From positions 310,001 to 374,000 of the forward strand of contig JADNRZ010000007.1 in assembly GCA_015501605.1 (NCBI GenBank): DNA of 64,000 nucleotides. Reading direction: 5' to 3'. The notes under the pieces are model-generated. The model was not told the DNA's origin. It made no database searches and was given only the letters and a program-made list of their open reading frames with translations. Both the position numbers and the translations under genes were made by a program. Positions 36,587 through 48,900 of the stretch are shown here, one piece after another; positions within the stretch are counted from its first letter, which is position 1, and each line of letters starts with the position of its first letter. This DNA comes from Panaeolus papilionaceus. Lineage: Eukaryota > Basidiomycota > Agaricomycetes > Agaricales.

Positions 36587-38603
36587 TCAACTCGCCCCCC
36601 TCGCCTCTTCCTCAACATCACAGATCTCCTGGATGCCCTCCCTCAGAAACACAACATTAAACTCAACAAGCCCCCTCCGCTCTTCATACACGCTCGTCGG
36701 AATCAAGGCTAACAACGCCAAATGCTTCGTGATCAAGTGATAAGTCAACGTTGTTGACGAAGTGGATGAAGGAGCTGTTATTGCGGCATTAGGACCAACC
36801 ATTCCACTCCCCACCCCTCCACCTCCTGCACTCAAGGAGGCAATCCTAGTCCCTGACGCAGATGCAACGAGACCATTATTTCCCATCCCACTCATCCCGC
36901 CTGGCATCCCATGCGTCGAGTGATGCACATGAGGAGACGACAGCGTTGTGCTCGCCGAGGGATAAAACATCTTTTTTGCTGAGGATGCCATGGATTTAGA
37001 TGTAGCCAAAGGTGTTCGCGGAGACGTTGATGCATTCCCGTTTGTGGGCGTTCCGTTGGGTTTGGCGCCTAAAGATGTAGGGGAGGTAGCCACGTTAGGT
37101 GATGATGATGAATTGCTCGAGGGTGCGGGATCATTGGCTCCATTTATCGGTGGTCGCGGAGTCGGAAGTTCGGGTGAAGATGATAAAAGGGCGGAAGAAG
37201 TGGAGGGTGAGGTTGTGGAAGGAGGGGGTGTTTTGGGGGTTTGATCACGAGCTACAGATATAGACCTAGAAAAATTAAAATTATTAGACGAACGGCAACA
37301 AGGAATATCGAGAAACACACTTGTACAAAGGCCCAAAGGAGTTGAGCATTTGTAGATAGTCGCAGCACAGATTATGTGTCGCAGAGTCCACGGGGGACGC
37401 ATCTGTTGCGATGTACAGCCGAGAGTGTGTTTCAAAAAGAAACGCTTTCGAGGCTTGGGAGTTCTAGGCCTCTATATTAGCTATGCATTTCCGCCAGAGA
37501 GAGAACCAAGCACTCACGGCGCAAAAGACGTTGAGGAGTTCCTCGAGGTATGGTAGACTCTCGATGAGTTTATGCAGGACCCGGGAAAAAGCTTCCAGTA
37601 GCGAATGGTCGTACACTGAAGTGAGGTGGAAGTTGAGCTGCATTTGCTCGTATTCAGGGGAAAGGTCCAATAGACGATCAGACACTCGCTCGTGAATTTG
37701 TCGGAAATTCTCTAAGAAAATTATGAAATCAGAACGCGATGACGCCCATGCTAAGTATGACTGACCAATTTTGTCTTCCTCCTGGAGCTTTTCTGCCTTG
37801 TGGACGAACACTTCTAATCCTATGTTAGGATTATCATGGTAGGCTGCGACAATGAATTCCACGAGCTTAGAGATAGGCTGACTGTACAAGTCCTGAAAAA
37901 TGTTCAATTTCATGATCAAGCGGTATACAGAAAGGGGCAGAGTGTCGAGATTAACAGGAATAAAACACACCCGAATGTCTATCACGAATATGATGGTCGA
38001 GAAGTGAGATAGGGGAACGCCGAGTGACTCGACGGTTGTGTTGGCTGGGCAATCCCAGATTTCGAGAGGAATTACGGTACTGATGTCCGAAGAAGTGTAG
38101 AGGAGAGTAGGAACAACCCGGAATTGAATGGTGCATAGTGTTGAAAGTGGGTTGAAAGGGAAAGAAACAGGGAATAATGGGTCAAAGGTAACTCGTGTGT
38201 TGGAGGATGGAAACTCACTCCACTGGAACCTTTGTGATGCGCATTGTAGTTTCAAGGTAGAAGGTCTGTTTGGGAGATAGATTGTTGAACAGAACTTGTT
38301 GTATGGAGGTTTTACCTGCTCTAAGAGAAAAATACGAGTCAGACGGTTAGATTGCATTACATCACTGGATCGGTATGAAATGAAAGGGCCATTGAGTTGA
38401 ACAACCGTTCCAAAAGATGGAAGGTTGATTGCTCGGAGATTTTAAACTAACCTTCTCATTCCAAGCAGGAGTATCCTAGTCCTTGGTGTTGGGTCGTTTA
38501 CATTGCTGGATGTACGATGACCACTTAGTTTAGGACGGGAATTAGTTGCGGTTGAGGAATAATTAGCAGGGTGATGGGCATGAGTGGTTCTGGTTGTGGC
38601 CAT
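36587..38603 (-). CDS. Rag-type GTPase, Gtr2/RagC homologue
   Basis: Exons in transcript order: 38603..38452, 38320..38219, 38079..37971, 37892..37766, 37711..37518, 37463..37321, 37265..36587; 1,506 nt, 501 aa. The P-loop is G48-MRRAGKT; EIWDCPANTT holds the G3 position (D94...A97); VFVHKAEKL holds G4 (H152-E155). FHLTSVYDHSLLEAFSRVL, KAFLFETHSRLYIATDASPVD and the C-terminal block LTYHLITKHLALLALIP...NVVFLREGIQEI match the Rag C-terminal roadblock region. A roughly 180-residue Ser/Pro/Gly-rich insert interrupts it. Family role: pairs with Gtr1/RagA on the vacuole (EGO/Ragulator platform) to signal amino acids to TORC1. G3 ends in Ala instead of Gly and G4 in Glu instead of Asp; both are seen directly. 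The assignment to Gtr2/RagC rather than Gtr1/RagA rests on the C-terminal blocks. Confidence 0.92.
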
Positions 38604-39776
38604 AGAACAGAATTAAAGTGATAACTTGAAAGCAAGAGAAGAAGGACGCGTTAACGAGGAAATGATGACAAGCTTGTTGACTGCGGGTAGTGCAACAGTG
38701 AATTGAATTGAAATGAATCGTGAAATCAGACAGACAGACAGACTCTCTCTTCTCCCATCATTCGACACTCTCTCACGACACACTCAAAAACCATAAATGT
38801 CACATGATCATTTACCCCTATTTCTCTTTTCCATTTCATTCAACCAGAATAAAGTACTGTTTATAACTTTTACGTGTCAAGTACATACCATGATTGACCC
38901 TAGCTAGAGGCCGCGAATTATATTCCCCGATGCTATATTGTTGCGACTGAATTAGAAGAGCACCTGTTCATGATCGTAGAAACTCGTGTTGAGCTGATAG
39001 TTATCATGAATTGATCAGTTCAATCTATATAGGTCACAAGTAATTTTTTACTTATTCGAGAGGATGTGCAACATCGACGATGCACGTCGAAAACGTAAAC
39101 TAATCAACGGGATGTGTGAAGATGACGACGCACCCTGTAAATCTGTCGACGTGAACGTCGGAGCAACCAAGAAAAACTCCGACTGAGCAAGCGAGAGGTA
39201 ATGCGACACGCATGGATATTTACTCTGTGATTGTTGCTCGACTAAAAATAAGCAACGAGACTTGATTACTTGTTCCCTTGGATTTTACCCATCTTATAAT
39301 TATGCAGGACGGTGTACCAAGGCCAAGCGAATTGTCGTGCCCCTGCAAAGATGACGGATAGAAACGTCAAGAAACATTCACCTCGAATCATGTTTGGGGT
39401 TATTGAAGAATTAGTAGACCATGAGGCGAGAAGTGTACGATAAATGACCAGGTTATCAGTGTAAAATCGCAACGTGTATCGCGGAAAGAACCAGTTCTGA
39501 CCCCATACTCTGGTGCCAACAGTATCGATGTGACTGATGGGAGAACATTGAAGATACGATATGATAGTGAAAAAATTGAGATGGGATAGAATGACACGAT
39601 ATGAAGCGCAGAGTTGATAGACTCTGTGCCGCATCCAAACAAGGCAAGCTGGGGTTGGTTTGAGTTGGAGAGTCTGGACCAATTTAGTTGATAAAAAATT
39701 ACTCCCGCTCTAAATTATAGCCATAAATAGTAATTCCTCACATTATTTACCATTATTCGATCATTACGCGTACGGT

Positions 39777-39782
39777 CACGTG
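39777..39782. promoter_or_regulatory. CACGTG E-box upstream of FAS
   Basis: The palindrome CACGTG sits about 165 bases before the FAS start and 55 bases before the TATA box. Such sites bind bHLH factors; lipid genes in other fungi are often controlled this way. Binding here is inferred. Confidence 0.45.
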
Positions 39783-39836
39783 CTAATTCTCCAAGCAAAA
39801 ATTCGTTGGGGGAGGTCTGGTTTGGGGTCAGGGACA

Positions 39837-39845
39837 TATATAAAA
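39837..39845 (+). promoter_or_regulatory. TATA box of FAS
   Basis: TATATAAAA lies 107 bases before the FAS ATG, the clearest TATA element in the window. A transcription start roughly 30 bases downstream would give a leader of about 75 nt. Confidence 0.65.
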
Positions 39846-39943
39846 TCTTGGACACACCCCAGGTCAGCCTTCATTACGCGTCTACTCACAAAAAATTCAT
39901 TCTTGTTCTGCTCGTCGGCAAAGACAGCGACAAGATATACAAA

Positions 39944-42900
39944 ATGGCTGTTCCCAACGGGCACGCCCAAGTTCAATCTATTGCTACACGTCCCCTAATC
40001 ATCTCCAATGGACAAATTAGAGTAAGTCGTTCTTGTCATCCATAATAACAATTACTTACGTGTTTCTTCAGCTTTCAATTCCAGTTTCTACTCAAACAGA
40101 CGAATGGATCGCAGCAGAGGTCCTCAAGGATGAATTCCTTCATATTCAATCACAGTTAGATAGCCCGGTCCCTATCGAGGACGACAAAGAGGCCGAGGTC
40201 AATTTTACCGCCCGCTTCCTTAGCCATATCGTGGATAGCATTCCAAAGGACACTCAATCGTCCTCTGCAAGGATCGCGTTGCTTTTGAACGTGGTCAAAT
40301 TTTTTACATCCACTTATCTTGCATCTACCGACGTTCACAGTCTCGCCGCATCATACGAATCAGATATCAGGAAGATCGTCCTCGCGGCCTACTTCCACGC
40401 CATCGCCACCCTTAAATCGACTGGTGTTACCCCTCCATCCCAACCCAAATCTGCTCTTTTGTCCGCAGCTGTCGCAGACAAGGCATCCATCTACGCCCTC
40501 TTCGGTGGCCAGGGCACCAACGAGGTTTATTTCGACGAGCTCCAGAATCTCTATGATATCTACAAACCATTCGTCGCCCCTTATTTGCAAACCCTTGTTG
40601 ATGAAATCCTCACTCCCCTGGTCGAGGATGAAGAGGATTCGACGTTTTACACTTTTGGTCTCGACGTTGTCGCTTGGCTTTCAGGAACAACCCCTCGTCC
40701 CGCCGTCGCTTACCTCGCTTCCGTTCCAATCTCATTCCCCTTAATTGGTCTCACACAACTCCTCCAATATCTTATCACCTGTCATGTCGCCAACCTCACA
40801 CCCGGCGACCTCAGAGCCAAAATCGCGGGTACCACTGGCCACTCTCAGGGCATTGTCTCTGCAATCGTTATCTCGGCCTCTGGTACCTTCGACGAGTTCA
40901 CCGAAAACTCGCGCAAGGCCCTTAAGTGGCTCTTCTATTCTGGCCTTCGTGGTCAACAGGCTTTCCCTATCACTGCCATCGAACCGGGCATGATGCAAGA
41001 TGCCATTGATGGTGGAGAGGGAACTCCCACCCCCATGCTTTCCGTGGCCGGCCTAAGCTACAAGGACCTCCAACCTCACATCGATGTCACCAACAAGCAT
41101 CTTGCACCCAACGCTCAGATCGCTGTCTCCCTTTATAACGGTCCCAAAACCCATGTCATTACCGGACCCGCCAAATCGCTTTTTGGTCTCGTCACCCGCT
41201 TGAGAGGAATCAAGGCTCAGAGTGGCCTCGATCAGAGCAAAATTCCGTTCTCTCAGAGGAAACCCGTTTTCTCTGTTAGATTTTTGAGCGTCGGTGTACC
41301 CTACCACAGCGCCTACCTCAGTGAAGTGTCGGAGAAGGTTATCGAAGAAGATTTGGAAGGCGAAGAACTCTGGCAGGCGACCGATTTGAAGATTCCTGTT
41401 TACAATACCGACGATGGTAAGTTATATCTATGGATGTCGTGGAGTGGGACTCTTACAATATTCTAGGTTCCGATCTTCGGGGGTTGGAGACCTCGGTTAC
41501 TCGCTCTCTCTGCGATTTGATTTTCACTTTGCCAATTCACTGGACTAAGGCCACCGCCTTCCCAGAGTCTGCTACACACGCCATTGACTTTGGCCCTGGC
41601 GGGCTCAGCGGCATCGGTCCTCTCACGGCGCGCAACATGGATGGTCGGGGTGTGCATGTCGTTGTTGTTGGCGAGAAAGGAAAGGGAGATGCTGAGCTGT
41701 TCAGCCCTACCAGCCTTAAATACGAGGATTGGTGGAGTAACAAGTTCTCTCCCAGCCTCGTTCGCACAAGGTACGCTTTGAAAGTTTTCCCTTGAAAAAA
41801 AGTCAGCTTTCTTATGTGTTCTAGCGATGGCGAGCTTCACCTAGATACCCCATTCTCCCGTTTGCTCGGCAAACCTCCCATCATGGTTGCTGGTATGACT
41901 CCTTCAACAGTCAAGGCTGGTTTTGTCAGTGCTGTTCTTGATGCTGGTTATCACATTGAGCTTGCTGGCGGTGGACATTACAACGCTGCCGCCCTTCGTT
42001 CCAAGGTTGCCGAGATTCAGAAGAACATCCCCGCTGGTGTTGGTATCACGCTCAACGCCCTTTATATCAACCCCCGCCAGTTCACCTTCCAGTTGCCTCT
42101 TTGGCAAGAGATGCGCAGAGAAGGTCTTCCCATCGAGGGATTCTGCGTCGCTGCTGGCATTCCCACAACTGAGAAGGCTGTCGAGATCATCGAGGGTCTT
42201 AAGAATGCCGGCATCCAGCATGTTTCCTTCAAGCCAGGTTCAGTTGACGGAATCCGTCAAGTCGTGAACATTGCTGCCGCCAACCCTGATTTCCCCATCA
42301 TTCTCCAATGGACTGGTGGTCGCGCTGGTGGTCACCACTCATTCGAAGACTTCCATCAGCCCGTCCTCGCCACTTATCGCGCCATCCGCCAGCACTCCAA
42401 CATCTCCCTCGTCGGTGGATCTGGTTTCGGTTCTGCTGAGGATGTTTGGGAGTACCTCAGTGGTGACTGGTCTGTCGAACGTTTCGGTCTCCAGCCAATG
42501 CCCTTCGACGGCTTCCTGTTCGCCAGTCGCGTCATGGTAGCCAAAGAGGCCCACACCAGTCCCTCCGTCAAGGACCTCATCGTCGCTGCCGCTGGTGTTG
42601 ATGACAACGCCTGGGAGGGTACTTACACCAAGCCTACTGGTGGAATCCTCACGGTTCGTTCCGAGCTCGGTGAACCCATCCACAAAGTCGCAACTCGTGC
42701 CGTCAAGCTCTGGAAGGAGTTCGACGATACAGTCTTCAAGATGCCCAAGGAGAAACGTACGGTTTGGCTCGCTGAACGCCGTGATGAAATCATCGAGAAG
42801 TTGAACAGAGATTTCGCCAAGCCGTGGTTTGGCTGGAAGAAGGACAACACCGTCGCCAAAGATCTGAGCGACATGACCTACGAGGAAACCGTTCTTCGCA

Positions 42901-45900
42901 TGGTCCGCTTGATGTTTGTTGCTCATGAGAAACGTTGGGTGGACAAGTCTCTAAGGAACCTCACCGGGGACTGGCTGAGACGCGTCGAGGAGCGTTTCGC
43001 TGGTGTCAACGGCACCGGAAATAAACCTTCCATCCTTCAAAATTTCTCCGCTCTCGATGATCCCCTGCCCTTCATCTCCATCTTCTTCCAAAAATACCCT
43101 GTGGCTGCTGAGCAACTCCTCGCTGCTGAGGATCGCGCATACTTCCTGGCGATATCACAGAGGCCGGGCCAGAAGCCTGTGCCTTTTATTCCAGTTCTTG
43201 ATGCAAGCTTTGAGGTCTGGTTTAAAAAGGTGAGTGTCGTCGCATGTGATATACGCAGCCGCGTGTTTTCTCTCTATTTCAAAATTACTAATTTAGGTAA
43301 TTTTTAGGACTCACTTTGGGCAGCCGAGGATATTGAAGCGGTTTTCGATCAAGATCCTCAACGTGTCTGCATCCTTCAGGGACCCGTCGCAGCCAAATGG
43401 TCTATGGTGAAAGATGAGCCAGTCAAGGACCTTTTGGGCAATATCAACAAAGGGCTCATTCAGCGCCTCCTTGAGAGGAAGTATGGTGGGGATGCCTCCA
43501 AGGTCCCTTCCGTTGCTTATCTTGCTAAACTTCCCGCGGTCACTGTTCCGGTTTCGGGTGTTCTGCGCAAGGAGTTGGCTTCATCTGTCACTTACGAAAT
43601 TACCTCTGATATCCCAGAGACCTCCGCATGGTTGGAAACTCTCGCCGGACCTGAGCTCAGCTGGCTCAGGGCGTTGCTCACGTCCACTACCATTGTTCAA
43701 GGCACTTCTTATGTCGACAATCCCCTTCGTCGTATTCTCGCTCCGCGCCGTGGTCAGCGCGTCGTCGTGAAGTCGTCCAGTGGATCCCCTGTCTCTGTCA
43801 CCGTTTATGGAGCCGCCCGTTCGCCTGGCGAACACATCCCTACCTTCAAGGCCGTCGAGATTATCTTCAACGCTTCCAGCAAATTAATTGACCTCAAGAT
43901 CTATGAAGAACGTCAAGGCAGCAGCATCCCTCTTTCTCTCCAGTTCCAGTACAAGCCTTCACAAGGATTTGCTCCCATCCACGAAATTGCTGCTGGTCGC
44001 AACGACAGGATCAAGCAGTTCTACTGGAAGTTGTGGTACGGTGACGATGAGGTTCTTCCTCAGATCGACATACGCGAGAAGTTGGTTGGTCCCGAAGTTA
44101 CCATCGCTGCTGAGGATGTCGAGCAGTTCTGCGCCGTTGTTGGTAATCAAGGAGAGCAGTTTAAGACTGCTAGGAACACGGCAGTTCAGGCGCCTATGGA
44201 CTTTGCCATCGTTACCGGCTGGCGGGTATGTGCTGGCACAACTCCCCTTTATATGGAATACTCATGAATTTACAGGCCATCATGAAATCTATCTTCCCTG
44301 CTGCTATTGATGGAGACTTGCTCAAGCTCGTCCATCTTTCTAATGGTTTCCGCATGGTTGATGGGGCTAAACCCCTTCAAGTTGGCGACGTTTGCAAGGC
44401 TGAGGCTCGCATTATTTCCGTCATCAACGCCAACGAGGGCAAGACTGTCAAGGTCAAGGGGTATGTCTACCGTCGTGGTGAACGTGTCATTGAGGTTGTA
44501 TCCTCCTTCCTCTACCGTGGTCGTTTTACCGACTACGAGAACACCTTTGAGACCACAGAGGAGCCAGATTACTCTGTACCTCTTGAGACTGACGCTGCTG
44601 TCGGTGTCCTTCAATCCAAGGAGTGGTTCGAATGGGAGAACGAGTCGAAGCCTCTTGTCGCTGGTACATCCCTCATCTTCCGGATTCAGTCCCAGGTCTC
44701 CTTCAAGGATCGGGGTATCTTCAAGAATGTCTCGATTTCAGGCGACATCTTCATCCGTAATCAGCTGAAGGTCCTTGTCAAGGTTGGATCTGTCTCTTTC
44801 CAACAGGATGACTCCCAGGGCAACCCCGTCCTGGCGTACCTCCAACGCCATGGTACACCTCAAGGCCTTACTACTAACCTCCCCAACGACGGATACTCGC
44901 TCTCAACCCCTGACGTGAGCACTGGCTACAACGCCCCCCTCACCAATGAGCCCTACTCCAAGGTCTCTGGTGATTTCAACCCTATTCACATCAACCCCTA
45001 CTTCTCCGACTTTGCCTCTCTGCCTGGCACGATCACCCATGGACTGTGGTCGAGTGCCGCAACCCGGCGCTACGTCGAGACAGTCGTCGCTAAAGGCCAT
45101 CCAGGACGTGTTGTTGCGTAAGTTGTGCACTGTTTTGTGATTATTCCCTCACTAAAACACCCCTTCCACCAGGTACAACGTCAACTTCGTTGGAATGGTC
45201 CTTCCCGGGGACGAACTGAGTGTCAAGCTTCGCCACGTCGGCATGCGCGATGGTAACATCGTTGTTGGCGTCGAGACCCTCAATGGACAAGGCGAAAAGG
45301 TTCTCGTTGGCACAGCTGAGGTGTCTCAGCCAACCACTGTCTACGTCTTCACTGGCCAAGGTTCTCAGGAGCCAGGCATGGGAATGGACCTCTACAACAA
45401 CTCGCCCGCAGCTCGTGCCGTTTGGGAGGGTGCCGACGCTCACTTGCGTGCCGTCTATGGGTTCTCCATCGTCGAGATCGTCAAGGACAACCCTAAGGAG
45501 AAGACCATCCACTTTGGTGGTATCAAGGGCCAGGCTATTCGCCAGCGCTATATGGACATGACCTACGACGCCATGGACAAGGACGGTCACGTCAAGACCC
45601 TGCCTCTCTTTGCTGACATTGATGCCCGGACTCCCAAATACACTTTCAGTCATCCCAATGGTCTTCTGTTCGCTACCCAGTTCGCCCAGATTGCCCTCGT
45701 CGTCACTGAGAAGGCTGCCTTTGAAGATATGAGGTCCAAAGGCCTTGTACAGAAGGACTGCGCCTTCGCTGGTCACTCTCTCGGCGAATACTCTGCCCTC
45801 GCGTCTATTGCCGATGTTCTTCACATCTCTGCCCTCGTCGATGTTGTCTTCTACCGTGGTATCACCATGCAACGTGCCGTCGAGCGTGACTCGGAGAATA

Positions 45901-48900
45901 GGTCCAACTATGCCATGTGCGCTGTTAACCCCAGTCGTATTTCCCCCACTTTCAGCGATGCTGCTCTTCGTGAGGTGGTGGATAGCATTGCTACCACTAC
46001 TGGTTCCCTCCTTGAAATTGTCAACTACAATGTCGAGGTAAGTTTTGTACTTGTGAGGTGGCGGTCGTCTCATTTTTTGTAGGGACAACAATACGTCTGT
46101 GCTGGTGAACTAGTCGCGTTGCAAACGATGACCAATGTCTTAAACTACCTCAAAGTTCAGAAAATCGACATCACTAAGGTATATTTATATTTTACTTGTA
46201 TTTTCAATGGCAATACTGATCTATCCGTAGCTCACTGAAACCTACACCGTCGAAAAGGTCAAGGAAATGCTGGGTGACATCATCAAGTCCTGCTTCCAGA
46301 AGGCTCAAGAGCAGCAGAAGGCTGAGGGCTATATCAAGCTCGAACGTGGCTTTGCTACCATTCCGCTTCCTGGCATTGATGTACCTTTCCACTCCCGCTA
46401 CCTCTGGGCTGGTGTTCTTCCATTCCGAGCTTGTAAGTTTCTGCGTTGTTATATCTATACATCAATGGCTAAATCTGCCGCAGACCTCTCGAAGAAGATC
46501 AATCCCACTCATCTCAACCCCGACATGCTCGTCGGGAAGTATATCCCCAATCTTATCGCCAAACCTTTCGAGGTTTCTAAGGACTACGCCCAGGTCATCT
46601 ACGACCAGACTTCATCACCAAAGTTGGACAAGGTTTTGAGAAAGTGGAGTGAAGACAAGTGGGATGCTCCCCAAAACCGTCAACAACTCGCCTACATCAT
46701 TCTCGTCGAGCTGCTTGCATATCAATTTGCCTCCCCCGTGCGCTGGATCCAGACTCAAGATCTTCTGTTCACTCAGTTCAACTTTGAGCGCTTTGTCGAG
46801 CTCGGCCCATCACCTACCCTTACCGGCATGGCCACCCGCACTCTCAAGGCCAAGTACGAAACCAGCGACAACTCTACCAGTACCACTCGCTCTATTCTTT
46901 GCCATTCTAAGAACGCCAAGGAGATTTATTACCACTACGAAGACGAGGCTGAGGCACCTGCTGCCGCTGAGGAAACCGCCGCCCCAACACCCGCAGCTGC
47001 TGCCCCCGTTGCCGCTGCTGCACCTGTCGCTGTTGCGGCGCCATCTGGCCCTGTCACTTCGATCGAGGACGTCCCAATCAAAGCTGTTGATGTCCTCCTC
47101 GTTATCGTTGCCCAGAAGCTTAAGAAGAAGGTGGATGAAATCCCCCTCTCCAAGACCATCAAGGATCTCGTTGGTGGCAAGTCTACCCTTCAGAACGAAA
47201 TTCTCGGAGATCTTCAGCAAGAATTCGCTTCCGCTCCTGAAAAGGGTGAGGAATTGCCCCTTGAGGAGTTGGGTGCTGCACTCCCTAGCACAGGCTCCTT
47301 GGGCAAGTACAGTACTGGTCTCGTCTCACGTCTCGTCGGTGGAAAGATGCCTGGTGGTTTCAATGCCTCTGCCATCAAGTCCTACCTCGGCAAAACCTGG
47401 GGACTTGGACCTTCTCGCAGTGATGGAGTTCTTCTCCTTGGAACGACTCTGGAACCACCTAAGCGTCTTGGGTCTGAAGTTGAGGCCAAGGCCTGGTTGG
47501 ATACCGTTGTTGCTGCCTATGCTCAACGCTCTGGCATATCTCTCGCTTCTGCTTCTGCGGGAGGGGCCGCTGGTGGTGGTGCTAGTGGTGCTGTCATGAA
47601 CAGCGAAGAATTCCTCAAATTCCAATCCGAGCAATACAAGTTTGCTGCTCAACATGTCGAGCTTTACAACCGCTATCTTGGACGAGATACTCGCGCAGGT
47701 GAGCTGGCCTTTGACCAAGAAAAGGCCAACAGTGTCTCCCTACAGGCCAAACTCGACAACATCCTCCGCGAGCATGGAGATGCGTACATCGACGGCATTC
47801 AACCCCGCTTCGATCCTCTCAAGGCTCGTCACTTTGACTCTTCCTGGAATTGGGTTCGTCAAGACGCTCTCCTCATGTACTACGATATCATCTTCGGTCG
47901 TCTCACCACTGTTGATCGCGAAATTACTGCTCGCTGCATTGCTCTCCTCAACAGAGCTGACCCGGACATGCTTCAATACATGCAGTACAACATCGACCGA
48001 TGCGATCCTTCCAAAGGAGAGACCTACAAGTTGGCTAAGGAGTTTGGTCAACAGCTGATTGATAACACTCGAGAGGTCATTGGAAAGCCTCCTATGTATA
48101 AAGATGGTGCGTCGGTTTTTTTTATCTAGTTTTTGTCGTTTAATGAACTGATTTTGTTGTTTAAGTTACCTTCCCCACTGCTCCTTTCACTGAGGTGACG
48201 GAGAAGGGTGAAATCAAGTACACCGAAGTCGTCCGCGAAAACGTTCGCAAGCTTGAGGCTTATGTCCAAGAGATGGCCAGCGGCGACACTGTTGCCGGCG
48301 CCGTCAACATCAACAAGGTTCAAGATGATGTCCTCAAGCTCTGGACCGTCGTCAAGTCCCTGCCAGAAATCAGCACGGAACAGAAGAACCGTGTCAAGGC
48401 TCTGTACGAAGGCGTCGTCAAGTCTCTCGCCACCACTGCTGGCACTGAGCCGCGCTCTCCGCATGGAGCAGGAACCCCTCGCAGCCGTCGTTCATCTTCC
48501 CAATTCCTCAGACCACAAATGACTGGTGTTACGCCGGTTACTTCGGTCACTCAGGACAAGATCCCTCTCCTTCACCTCAAGCGCAAGGTCGGCACCGCTT
48601 GGGAGTACAGTAGCAATCTGACAGGTGCCTACCTCGACATCCTCCACGAGATCGCCACATCTGGCACCACCTTCAAAGACAAGAACGCCCTGCTCACTGG
48701 AGTTGGCAAAGGTTCTATTGGTGTCGAGGTTGTAAAGGGTCTTCTGGCTGGTGGAGCGCACGTCGTAATTACCACTTCCAGCTATAACCGCAAGACTGTC
48801 GAGTACTACCAATCGATCTTCCAGTCATTTGGGAGTCGTGGCTCTGCGCTCACTGTCGTGCCATTTAACCAGGCCTCCAAGCAGGATGTCGAAGCCCTCG

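Larger units (their letters stand above)
38604..39943. promoter_or_regulatory. divergent promoter region Gtr2-type gene / FAS
   Basis: 1.34 kb separating two outward-transcribed genes. The FAS-proximal end has an E-box and a TATA box (listed separately). A 138-codon minus-strand frame at 39682-39266 starts with TTG and has no family features, so it is not called. Confidence 0.6.

Noticed and set aside
39266..39682. 138-codon minus-strand open frame in the FAS/Gtr2 promoter region
   Set aside because: It starts with TTG, has no recognisable family features or splice context, and overlaps the divergent promoter.
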